DNA of 64,000 nt from Pseudomonadales bacterium (GTDB taxonomy: Bacteria > Pseudomonadota > Gammaproteobacteria > Pseudomonadales > UBA5518): NCBI GenBank assembly GCA_024234165.1, contig JACKOP010000001.1:558001-622000 (forward strand), read 5' to 3'. A program made the translations under genes and the position numbers. The notes beneath the pieces are model-generated. The model worked only from the letters and a program-made list of their open reading frames with translations. It was not told the DNA's origin and did not search any database. Position 1 is the first letter of the stretch, and each line of letters starts with the position of its first letter. Positions 8,070 through 15,263 of the stretch are shown piece by piece.

Positions 8070-8668
8070 TTAAGTGTCGGTAACGTATGCGTCAGAAGGT
8101 ATTCTTTGGTGTGAAACGGATGAATAATATGTCCATCTCCTACCTCACCCGCCACCCTAACCATGGAATCACCAACTCCGCCTAAAAATATTTTTGGAAT
8201 TCCGAAATTAGTTGGTCCTGGATTAAATGTAGGTGACATAAGCGTATGTTCATAAAAATTACCCTTAAAGTTCAAATCCGCACCATATTGCCAACAGTTC
8301 CATATAGATCGCAATGCGGAAACGTATTCCTTCATTCTGGCTGCCGGATGGGACCAAGGCATACTATAACGACGCTCTATATGTGCCTTAACCTGGCTCC
8401 CAAGACCTAACGTAAAACGTCCTTCAGAAATAAAATTCAAATCATAAGCAGTATGCGCGATAGTGAGTGGGCTTCTTCCAAAAGCAATTGCTACAGCAGT
8501 CATTAAATCGATATTTTTTGTACTTGCTGCGGCAAAAGCCAAGGGAATGAAAGGGTCATGTTGTCCCTCAAATGTATAAATACCATTAAAACCGGCCGAC
8601 TCGAGTTCACAAGCAAATTTCTTGATTTCGTCAGGCGCGTTATTTAATAAACAAAAATCAAATTTCAT
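8070..8668 (-). pseudogene. LLM-class flavin/F420-type oxidoreductase, 5' part (split by IS)
   Basis: The N-terminal 198 residues show the LLM fold. They open MKFDFCLLNNAPDEIKKFAC, followed by FNGIYTFEGQHDPFIPLAFA and LMTAVAIAFGRSPLTIAHTA. Then come NFISEGRFTLGLGSQVKAHI, PAARMKEYV and FLGGVGDSMVRVAGEVGDGH. Joining 8668-8070 to 6599-6179, with TTAA counted once, gives 1020 bases, a clean 339-residue enzyme. The sequence resembles the F420-dependent MSMEG_2256-type group, but the cofactor (F420 or FMN) cannot be told from sequence. The gene is AT-rich and foreign to the host. As it stands the frame would end after 8 IS-encoded residues at 8048. Confidence 0.85.
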
Positions 8669-9041
8669 TTCGACTCGACTAATCGTATTGACAGTGCTAT
8701 TGTTCTATGAAAATTTTCTAATAATAAACACAGACATGAGAGATTGCGAAAAACAAAGCGCAGTTCTTCAAGCTGTTTAGATGAACATATTTCATATTGT
8801 CTACCTGCGTGTACGGTTGCATACAGAACATGTGTCCTTTAAAAGGACACACTCTACGCAAATACTCAGTAAACGATATAAATTGTGTCTAAAATTGACA
8901 ACTCCATAAGTAAGTCAGTTTTACTGTCATCAGAGTATCTTGTTATATACTCCGGTGACCAACTAAATACCAGTTATGTGGAAAAACCTCTGCACATTAT
9001 TCGATGAATTACGAGATATTGCGTAGGTTGGACAAAATAAT
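8669..9041. other. AT-rich non-coding region upstream of the LLM gene
   Basis: No convincing gene is seen in these 373 bases. The region holds a perfect 21-bp palindrome (8831-8851) and must contain the promoter of the LLM gene. From about 8986 it appears to be the left end of the IS5-type element found at 10509-11657, because it contains AACCTCTGCA, the complement of the TGCAGAGGTT at that element's other end. Copy B of the DUF772 IS begins at 9042. Confidence 0.6.
8831..8851. promoter_or_regulatory. 21-bp perfect palindrome, possible repressor operator
   Basis: TGTGTCCTTTAAAAGGACACA is fully self-complementary about a central A. It lies about 165 bases upstream of the LLM start codon, in an AT-rich intergenic stretch. 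The size and symmetry suit a dimeric TetR/GntR-type operator. No regulator gene remains nearby, possibly lost to IS activity. No T-tract follows to suggest a terminator. Confidence 0.45.
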
Positions 9042-10508
9042 GAGCCTCTTGCAAAACGCATGAGGTAGCGTGGATTTTTTGCGATGGTGCGCGGAAAGGA
9101 AGGGAGAGTGGGCGGCCATTTCTGGCATGATGCAGTTGTCAAATCCAACACCATATCGCCCACGCCATGAATGCTACCCGTCGAGACCTGATCCTGCAAC
9201 GCTGGCATGTCATCCAGCACGAGGTGCTTCCTGAATTGAAGCAAGACCTCGGCCAGACGACGCCGAAGCTCGAGCGATTGATCCACCTGCTGGAGTGGGT
9301 GCGGATCGAGGAATTCGTTGCCTCGTCACGGTGCGGCGTCGGACGCCGTCCACACGATCGGGCGTGGCTCGCGAATGCCTTCGTGGCCAAGGCGGCGCTG
9401 GGGTTGACCACGACTGCGGCGCTGATCGAGCGATTGATGATCGATCGGGCTCTGCGGCGGATTTGCGGATTCCCGCTGTACCGCAAGTTGCCATCGGAAG
9501 CCACGTTTTCGCGGGCCTTCGAGGAGTTTGCGACCACGAAGTTGGCCGAGCGTGTGCATGAGACGTTGATCAAGACGCATCTCGGTGATCAGCTGATCGG
9601 TCACATCAGCCGCGACGGCACGGCGATCAAGGCGCGCGAGCGACCGGTGCGCGGTACGACGGCAACGGCGACCAATTCGATGTCGGGGCATACACCGTGC
9701 ACGAAACAGGGTGGGCCACGGCGTGATGAAAAGTGCACGGTGGTCACGCGCTCGCCGATCGAGCGCCAACGCGGACAGTGCCCGGCTGAGATGCTGGCGG
9801 AGATTCCGACCGCCTGTGATCGCGGCACGAAGTCCAATGCGCAGGGCTACAAGGTCAGCTGGAACGGCTACAAGCTGCATCTCGACACCGCCGACTGTGG
9901 GGTGCCGATATCGGCGCTGCTGTCCGCGGCCTCGATGCACGACAGCCGCGCCGCGATCCCGTTGTCGCTGATCAGCGCCGAGCGCGTGACCAATCTCTAC
10001 GATGTGATGGACGCCGCCTACTGCAGCCTCGATCTGCACGAGCACTGTCGTAGCCTGAACCACGTACCGCTGATCGATCACAATCCACGTGGCGGACTCA
10101 AGGAGTCGTTCGATCCGGCGGACGCCGTGCGCTACAACGAGCGCACCGTCGCCGAGCGCAGCAACGCGCGGCTCAAGGACGAGTTCGGCGGCAATCAGGT
10201 GCGCGTGCAGGGGCGCCGCCAAGGTGATGAGCCATTTGATGTTCGGTGTGCTGGTGCTCAGTGCCGATCAGTTGATGCGGCTGCTCTTGTAGGTACGCTT
10301 CACCCGATCCCATCAAAGTCCTCCTCCCCACCCACGCGGGAACGGGCAGCTATCGACTGCGCCCGACAAAACGGCTCGAATGCGTCGAAATCGATCGCTG
10401 CGATCACATTCATGGGTTCGAAAATCCCGACAAAATGCTGCTACGCATGTGGTGGGACACATCAGGCGGTTGCGCAATGAAAAACGCAAAGAGTTTTGCA
10501 AGAAACTC
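9042..10508 (+). mobile_element. DUF772-type IS, copy B (1467 bp, inverted relative to copy A)
   Basis: It has the same ends as copy A (GAGCCTCTTGCAAAAC at 9042; reverse complement of GAGTTTCTTGC at 10508). It is flanked by a separate 4-bp duplication TAAT (9038-9041 and 10509-10512). It is one base longer than copy A because of an extra G at 10210-10213. The different duplications show that the two copies inserted independently and did not arise by a local duplication. Confidence 0.84.
9167..10292 (+). pseudogene. DUF772/DDE transposase, frameshifted by one G
   Basis: Matches the copy A transposase residue for residue up to NQVRVQG, apart from a few substitutions such as W to R in ASSxCGVG. 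A run of four Gs at 10210-10213, three in copy A, shifts the frame. The ribosome would continue through unrelated codons to 10480 instead of ending with LSADQLMRLLL at 10292. The lost tail is about 25 residues and follows the last acidic segment. Confidence 0.8.
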
Positions 10509-11657
10509 TAATGAGTGTGGCAGCTGATTTTCATCAAATCCGCCCGTTTTTTGGCTACTTTCAGCCCGTTTCGGGGCTCTTGCCCGTGCTGCGGGCACAC
10601 TCATCCCCCGCAAGCCTGCAAAATTCGTTTGCGCGCCAGCCACAAATTGACCAACGCAAAGAGGGTGGCCAGGTTGGCTGTGTTCTTGGCCAGACCCTTG
10701 TAGCGCACCTTGGTGAATCCGAACTGGCACTTGAGCACCCGAAACGGATGCTCGACCTTCGCCCGGATACGCGCCTTGGTCCGCTCCAGCGCATCGACCA
10801 GACTGCCGCGCGGGGTATTCTTGTCCAGCACTCGGCGCTTGCCGGGCATCATCGCCACGTGCCAGTTCGGCTGTGGCTGATTCGCCTTGATCTCCTCGCG
10901 CTTTTCAACGCCTCGGTAGCCCGAGTCAGCGAAGACATCCTCTTCTTCACCGTGCAACAGTTCGTGTGCTTGCGTGACGTCGTGCGCGTTGGCCGATGTC
11001 GTCACCACCGTGTGCACCAGCCCCGAGTCGGCATCCACCCCAATGTGCGCCTTCATGCCGAAGAACCATTGGTTTCCTTTCTTTGTCTGGTGCATCTCAG
11101 AGTCGCGCGTACCCGTATCGTTTTTCGTCGAGGACGGGGCAGCGATGATCGTGGCGTCGACGGCTGTTCCCGCCTTGAGAAGCAAACCGCGCTCCGCCAG
11201 AATCATGTTGATGTGATCGAAGAGGCGTGTGCTCAAGCCGTGCGCTTCGAGCAGATGCCGAAAACGCAAAATGGTGCTCTCATCAGGCAGGCGGTCAACC
11301 CCCACATCCAGACCAGCAAACTCGCGGTACAGCGGCACGTCGTAGAGCGCCTCTTCCATGGCCGGATCCGACAAACCGAACCACTGCTGCAGGAAGTGGA
11401 TGCGCAGCATCGTTTCCACTGCAAATGGCGGGCGCCCGCCTTTCGGGCCGGGTGTGGGTGCATACGGCGCAATGATTGCCACCAGATCCGCCCACGGCAC
11501 GACCTGCTGCATCTCACTCAGGAACACACGCTTTCGCGTGCGCCGCGTCTTCAACTCAAAACCGCTCATGGAGGCAAGGCTCATCTGTTTCATGCGTCGA
11601 CTGTCTCATACCAGGCGGATGCAAGCCAGGTTTTTACAGAGGTTTTGCAGAGGTTCC
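10509..11657 (-). mobile_element. IS5-type element (left end probably displaced by copy B)
   Basis: The element carries one IS5-family transposase. Its right end reads GGAACCTCTGCAAAACC on the minus strand at 11657. No matching end is found directly left of the gene. A matching AACCTCTGCA lies at 8986-8995, on the far side of copy B. Adding about 56 bases there to the 1.15 kb here gives about 1.2 kb, the usual IS5 length. So copy B probably inserted inside this element's 3' non-coding end. Confidence 0.6.
10601..11593 (-). CDS. IS5-family transposase
   Basis: A 330-residue protein of normal IS5 length. The DUF772 part has YDVPLYREFAGLDVGVDRLP and the segment DESTILRFRHLLE. The DDE residues lie in AGTAVDATIIAAPSS (first Asp), DVFADSGYRG (second Asp) and RIRAKVEHPFRVLKCQFGF (Glu). 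The pattern KKGNQWFFGMKAHIGVDADS is the usual lead-in to the second part. No frameshift is visible. The gene itself is intact although the element's end seems interrupted. Confidence 0.88.
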   Translation of the reverse strand: MKQMSLASMSGFELKTRRTRKRVFLSEMQQVVPWADLVAIIAPYAPTPGPKGGRPPFAVETMLRIHFLQQWFGLSDPAMEEALYDVPLYREFAGLDVGVDRLPDESTILRFRHLLEAHGLSTRLFDHINMILAERGLLLKAGTAVDATIIAAPSSTKNDTGTRDSEMHQTKKGNQWFFGMKAHIGVDADSGLVHTVVTTSANAHDVTQAHELLHGEEEDVFADSGYRGVEKREEIKANQPQPNWHVAMMPGKRRVLDKNTPRGSLVDALERTKARIRAKVEHPFRVLKCQFGFTKVRYKGLAKNTANLATLFALVNLWLARKRILQACGG

Positions 11658-11773
11658 CTAACGACACACGGGGTGATCACGACGGATAAGTCGATCAGGT
11701 TGCGCTGCGCTTTCGTGCGATCGCTTCATGAGACCGAGGGCTGGCACGGACGGGGAAACGCCGGTGCCGCAGC

Positions 11774-12970
11774 CTACGCCGGTGCTTGGGTTGCAGCTTC
11801 GTCGAGATAATCGGCCCACCACTGCATCATCAGCACGCGCTCTTCAAAACGATCTCCCCGGTCGTAGGCACCCTTGACCTTGTTCTGCTCGACATGCGCA
11901 AGCGCACGCTCCACCGCATCCACCGACCACATACGCTGTTTCCGGCCGTCAATTTCAGCTACCGCTTCATTGAGGATCGTCGAACCCAGTGCCCGAAAGC
12001 CGTGGACAGTAGTACGTCTGTGAAAACCCATCCGGTATACAGCAAAGAGCATCGTGTTCTCGCTGACGGGCTTAATGTCGATCCGACCCGGCATCAGCCA
12101 TCGGGTGTGGCCAGACACTTTGTGCAACTCCTGCAGTGTGGCAAGTGCCTGCCGCGACAGTGGAACCCGATGGATGAGACGATTTTTCATACGTTCATCC
12201 GGAACCGTCCAGACTCTTTCCTCAAGATCAAATTCGGCCCATTTGGCCTCACGAATTTCGCTGGTGCGAGCCAGCGTAAGGATGAGCAATCGCAGTCCCA
12301 GTCGAGTCGCTACATCACCATCATAGCTTTCCAGAGCACGCAAGAATCCGGGTAGTTCTGTGATATCAAGAGCGGTCTGTTTTCCCTTCTGCCGCGGTTT
12401 CAGGTGGCGATGAAGCTCACTGGCCGGATTGATATCCCGGTACCCCAGCGCAACCGCACGGGAGAACACGGCGCGGACACGCTGCAACACACGCGCCGCC
12501 ACTTCTCCCGCACCCCGATCTTCGATGGCTTCGATCAGCACCATGATCTCGCGTGGCAGGATCGCATCAATCGGACGCGAACCAAGTTCGGGGAAGATAT
12601 CTGCTTCCAGGGTGCTCCAGACCTGTGCCGCATGCTTGCGTGTCCAGCCATGCAGCTGCCGACTGTGCCACTCTTTAGCGACATCAAGGAAAGTCGGTGC
12701 TTTCGAGCCCGTCGACTGCTTCTCTGCCTGCTTGGCAGCGGACGGATCATCGAGCTTACAGGCGTTACGCCACTTATCACGGGCCTCCGCCAAACTGACT
12801 TTGGGGAAAGGTCCGATGCTGAGAGTCTTTTCCTTGCCATCGACGCGGTACTTGCCCCGCCACAGCTTGCCACCCGCCGGAGAGACGAACAGGTACAGGC
12901 CGTCACGGTCGTAAAGCTTGTACGCTTTGTCAGCCGCCTTCGCGTTTCGGATTTCCTGAACCGTGAGCAT
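11774..12970 (-). CDS. P4-type tyrosine integrase
   Basis: A 398-residue site-specific recombinase. The N-terminal DUF4102 arm-binding domain (about 1-90) reads AYKLYDRDGLYLFVSPAGGK and ends in VSLAEARDKW. A SAM-like core-binding domain follows, from WHSRQLHGWTRKHAAQVW. The catalytic domain contains LTLARTSEIREAKW (Arg), TVHGFRALGSTILNE (His-x-x-Arg), ALAHVEQNKVKGAYDRG (His and nucleophile Tyr). All catalytic residues are present. It lies 186 bases from the 3' end of tRNA-Asp, which marks it as the integrase that placed this island there. It should catalyse integration and, with an excisionase not seen here, excision. Confidence 0.9.
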   Translation of the reverse strand: MLTVQEIRNAKAADKAYKLYDRDGLYLFVSPAGGKLWRGKYRVDGKEKTLSIGPFPKVSLAEARDKWRNACKLDDPSAAKQAEKQSTGSKAPTFLDVAKEWHSRQLHGWTRKHAAQVWSTLEADIFPELGSRPIDAILPREIMVLIEAIEDRGAGEVAARVLQRVRAVFSRAVALGYRDINPASELHRHLKPRQKGKQTALDITELPGFLRALESYDGDVATRLGLRLLILTLARTSEIREAKWAEFDLEERVWTVPDERMKNRLIHRVPLSRQALATLQELHKVSGHTRWLMPGRIDIKPVSENTMLFAVYRMGFHRRTTVHGFRALGSTILNEAVAEIDGRKQRMWSVDAVERALAHVEQNKVKGAYDRGDRFEERVLMMQWWADYLDEAATQAPA

Positions 12971-13156
12971 CTGGGGGTATTTTCCGCTGGGGGGATTTTA
13001 TACCCCCAATAATACCCCCAAATGAGGCGTGCTAGGCAGCTATAACGAGAGACCTCGCGATATAGCTTTGCTAAGTGTATCTACTTGTTTTATAACAAGA
13101 AATTTGTGAAATCTAACGGTTTTTATAAGCTTATCAAGGGCTTAAAAACAGTAAAA

Positions 13157-13233
13157 TGGCGGAGCGGACGGGACTCGAACCCGCGACCCCCGGCGTGACA
13201 GGCCGGTATTCTAACCGACTGAACTACCGCTCC
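13157..13233 (-). tRNA. tRNA-Asp (GTC)
   Basis: A 77-base cloverleaf including an encoded CCA at 13157-13159. The acceptor stem is GGAGCGG/CCGCTCC. The anticodon loop CCTGTCACG carries GTC. The T-loop GGTTCGAGTCC is normal. Its 3' end borders the integrase-bearing island and is the likely attachment site. It is cotranscribed behind tRNA-Val. Confidence 0.96.
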
Positions 13234-13255
13234 GTGAATGCGTTCGTCTGCAGTT

Positions 13256-13331
13256 TGGTGGGTGGTGACGGGATCGAACCGCCGACCCCCTGCTTGTAAG
13301 GCAGGTGCTCTACCAGCTGAGCTAACCACCC
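13256..13331 (-). tRNA. tRNA-Val (TAC)
   Basis: A 76-base cloverleaf with an encoded CCA at 13256-13258. The acceptor stem is GGGTGGT/ACCACCC. The anticodon loop CCTTACAAG carries TAC. It is the first gene of a two-tRNA transcript; tRNA-Asp follows after 22 bases. Confidence 0.96.
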
Positions 13332-13347
13332 CTGAGGCGAGACGCGC

Positions 13348-13375
13348 ATTCTACAGATCCCACCCTTGATGTCAA
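13348..13375 (-). promoter_or_regulatory. tRNA operon promoter
   Basis: On the minus strand a perfect TTGACA (13370-13375) and TAGAAT (13348-13353) are 16 bases apart. The region after the -10 is GCGCGTCTCGC. Such a GC-rich discriminator is typical of stable-RNA promoters under stringent control. The start would be near 13341, about 10 bases before tRNA-Val. Confidence 0.8.
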
Positions 13376-13722
13376 AAGAAAATTTCCTGCTGTGTGCCGA
13401 TGATCCGATGCAGCTCCCGCACGCTGCAGGTCTTTCGCGAAACATGGCTGGCACAGCCATCTCGGGATGGTCAAGAGCATCGGTAACGCAACGCAGGTAC
13501 GGTCTGTTATCAACATGCAACACGCACACCCTGATTCCTAAGGGATTGCACTGAATTCTTGCAAAATCATTTCATATTATTTCTGCAACGTTTTGTTATT
13601 ACACAATAAATTTGTTAGTTCGTAATTTGATCAATTACCACAAGTTCGCCATTTCCCCGGTATGGAGCGGCCGACAGACATATTGCTCACAGTTTTATCC
13701 ACAGAAACTGTGAACAACTTCG
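13376..13722. other. Intergenic region between tRNA promoter and LPS kinase
   Basis: About 350 bases with no supportable gene. An AT-rich stretch lies at about 13550-13650. A perfect DnaA 9-mer (13695-13703) sits within a hairpin of 8-bp arms (CACAGTTT 13688-13695, AAACTGTG 13705-13712). The hairpin follows the stop of the minus-strand kinase gene and could end that transcript, but it lacks a T-tract. Confidence 0.5.
13695..13703 (+). promoter_or_regulatory. DnaA-box 9-mer
   Basis: TTATCCACA is the perfect consensus DnaA site. A second related 9-mer, TGTGAACAA (13711-13719), follows 7 bases later in the other orientation. With AT-rich DNA about 50-150 bases away it resembles a small DnaA-binding locus. 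One exact box also occurs by chance. Confidence 0.35.
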
Positions 13723-14436
13723 TCAGGAACGGCCCCGCTCGCCAGATACCGTGTTGTGCTCTTTGCACAGCCAAGCCTGCACGATCTGCGTGGACCAGTC
13801 TGGACCAGCTTGCATGACATACCCCTCGGCAAAGGCTTGCCCATGATCACTCAGCAGCCACGCCCCGTCTTCGCGATAGCGCAGCAGGTGCACCAGGTTG
13901 CGTCTGCGCCTGGGGCGCGACAACGGGCGGCTTGCGATCTTCATGTCGGCGATATCGATGAGCCCGAGTCGGCCGTCGTCGTCGAGCACGATGTTGCCAA
14001 GATGGATGGAGCGGAAAAAGACCCCCAGATCGTGCAGCCGTGCAACGAAGCGACCAAGCCGGGTCCGCAATGCGGGCGTCTCACACTCGACTCGATTGCC
14101 CTGGACGAGCTGCCGCAATGTGGCACCTGGCAACGGGTGGTAGTGGACCACATCGCGCCGAATGCCCGGAAAGCGATGAACGGCGATGATCTGCGGGCAG
14201 GGTATGCCCAACCGCTCCAGCGTGACGGCATGGTCTGCAAATCGTCGCGCGTATGGGTACCAGAGTGCGGAAGACAGCAGCCGCTTGCGTCGGAAAAGCT
14301 TCAGGTAGCTGCCATCGCGAAGTCGCAACACCTTTTCGCCGTGGCCATCGGCCTCGATGACTTCGGCATCACCCCGCAGCACGAAGTAGTCGTTGGCACT
14401 CATCATTCGCACCCTTCGAAAAAGCCAGCGCTTCAC
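13723..14436 (-). CDS. LPS-core kinase-like protein
   Basis: A 237-residue member of the LPS kinase/Kdo-kinase fold, like the extra kinases found beside waaP in Pseudomonas. The nucleotide-binding Lys is probably in DGSYLKLFRRKR. The catalytic loop reads FFRSIHLGNIVLDDDGRLGL and the metal-binding Asp follows in LIDIADM. The usual HRD or HGD Asp is replaced by Ser in RSIHLGN. The gene starts with GTG overlapping the rfaP stop (GTGA), so it is translationally coupled and third in a waaG-rfaP operon. It probably phosphorylates a core heptose or supports that step, but activity is uncertain without the catalytic Asp. Confidence 0.7.
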   Translation of the reverse strand: MKRWLFRRVRMMSANDYFVLRGDAEVIEADGHGEKVLRLRDGSYLKLFRRKRLLSSALWYPYARRFADHAVTLERLGIPCPQIIAVHRFPGIRRDVVHYHPLPGATLRQLVQGNRVECETPALRTRLGRFVARLHDLGVFFRSIHLGNIVLDDDGRLGLIDIADMKIASRPLSRPRRRRNLVHLLRYREDGAWLLSDHGQAFAEGYVMQAGPDWSTQIVQAWLCKEHNTVSGERGRS

Positions 14437-15263
14437 CGCACGTCTCGTGCTTGCTGTCGCGGTGCGTACTTGCGCAGGTAGCGCCTCTCGAGCCGCCTGG
14501 CCTCGGCTCCAAGTCTGTCCAGCACTACCCGCTCCGCCTCCAGGGTGGTACGCAATGGCCCCGGAAAGTACTCACGCACGAAACGCAGCAGGTCACGCCG
14601 CGTCAGGCCGATGTCGAGTGCCGAGAAATACAATGCAGCCAGATCCTTGTCGCGCCAGCGGCGCGGCGTGTGTTCGCGCACCTGACTGCGGTGCAGATCG
14701 ATCAGCGACACGCGCAGCGCGGTGGACGACGGCGCCGGATCGAGATGCAGCAGAAAATGGCACAGATAGAAGTCGCGATGATTCATCCCGCCTTCGTGCA
14801 TGTGCCGCGCGATGCCTGCCACCTGCCGGATCAGCGCGCGCTTCAGCGCAGGCTGCGGTGGTTGCTGCAACCAGTTGCGACAGTAGTCCTCCAGACTGAT
14901 CGTAGGGACCAGTTCATCCGTGACGATGAAGGAGTGCCGACGTGCCGGATTGCATCCACGTTCACCGTACGCCGCGACACGCAGCGTCGCGACACCAAGC
15001 TGCTCCAGCCGTGCAATGGCTTTCCACTCATTGGCTGCACCGAGTACCGGCAGGCGGCCTGACAGCAGATTCTTCCATATTTCACGCCAGCCGATTCCGT
15101 GGTGAATCTTCACGAAATAGGCACGCCCCTCGACTACCGTGCGTAACGTGCGGCGACCTTCCAGTTCGCGGAAAATCTCGCCATGCAGCGCATCCACTGC
15201 CTCGAAGGCATCACAGCCCTGCCATAGGCTGCGAAAAGGCTCCTTCAGCACCAGCACACTCAT
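14433..15263 (-). CDS. rfaP: Lipopolysaccharide core heptose(I) kinase RfaP/WaaP
   Basis: A 276-residue kinase that adds phosphate to heptose I of the inner LPS core, at the cytoplasmic face of the inner membrane. Visible features are AYFVKIHHGIGWREIWKNLL, with the ATP-binding Lys, then LGAANEWKAIARLEQLG. The catalytic loop is GGMNHRDFYLCHFLLHLDP and the metal Asp lies in LIDLHRSQV. This matches the WaaP family in length and motifs. The ATG at 15263 overlaps the waaG stop as ATGA; the longer open frame upstream lies inside waaG. Inner-core phosphates are needed for outer-membrane stability and are essential in Pseudomonas. Confidence 0.92.
   Translation of the reverse strand: MSVLVLKEPFRSLWQGCDAFEAVDALHGEIFRELEGRRTLRTVVEGRAYFVKIHHGIGWREIWKNLLSGRLPVLGAANEWKAIARLEQLGVATLRVAAYGERGCNPARRHSFIVTDELVPTISLEDYCRNWLQQPPQPALKRALIRQVAGIARHMHEGGMNHRDFYLCHFLLHLDPAPSSTALRVSLIDLHRSQVREHTPRRWRDKDLAALYFSALDIGLTRRDLLRFVREYFPGPLRTTLEAERVVLDRLGAEARRLERRYLRKYAPRQQARDVR

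Larger units (their letters stand above)
1..13159. mobile_element. End of an integrative genomic island anchored at tRNA-Asp
   Basis: A P4-type integrase reads away from the 3' end of tRNA-Asp, whose CCA is at 13157-13159. Everything from there to the window start is IS elements, IS remnants and AT-rich foreign genes. From 13256 on the genes are GC-rich chromosomal ones. Integrases of this family usually insert at tRNA 3' ends and sit next to the attachment site. The expected second copy of the tRNA-Asp 3' sequence was not seen in 1-13000, so the far end should lie beyond the window. The island boundary is inferred from this arrangement. Confidence 0.62.

Noticed and set aside
6781..8073. A 430-codon open frame on the plus strand
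   Set aside because: It is antisense to the copy A transposase; the matching antisense frame also appears in copy B. No protein family is seen in it.
10210..10213. Programmed frameshifting in the copy B transposase
   Set aside because: Copy A encodes the whole protein in one frame with three Gs, so the four-G run is a mutation or read error and not a needed signal.
13376..13722. A replication origin
   Set aside because: Only one exact DnaA box, no dnaA, dnaN or parAB nearby, and the flanking genes are tRNA and LPS genes.
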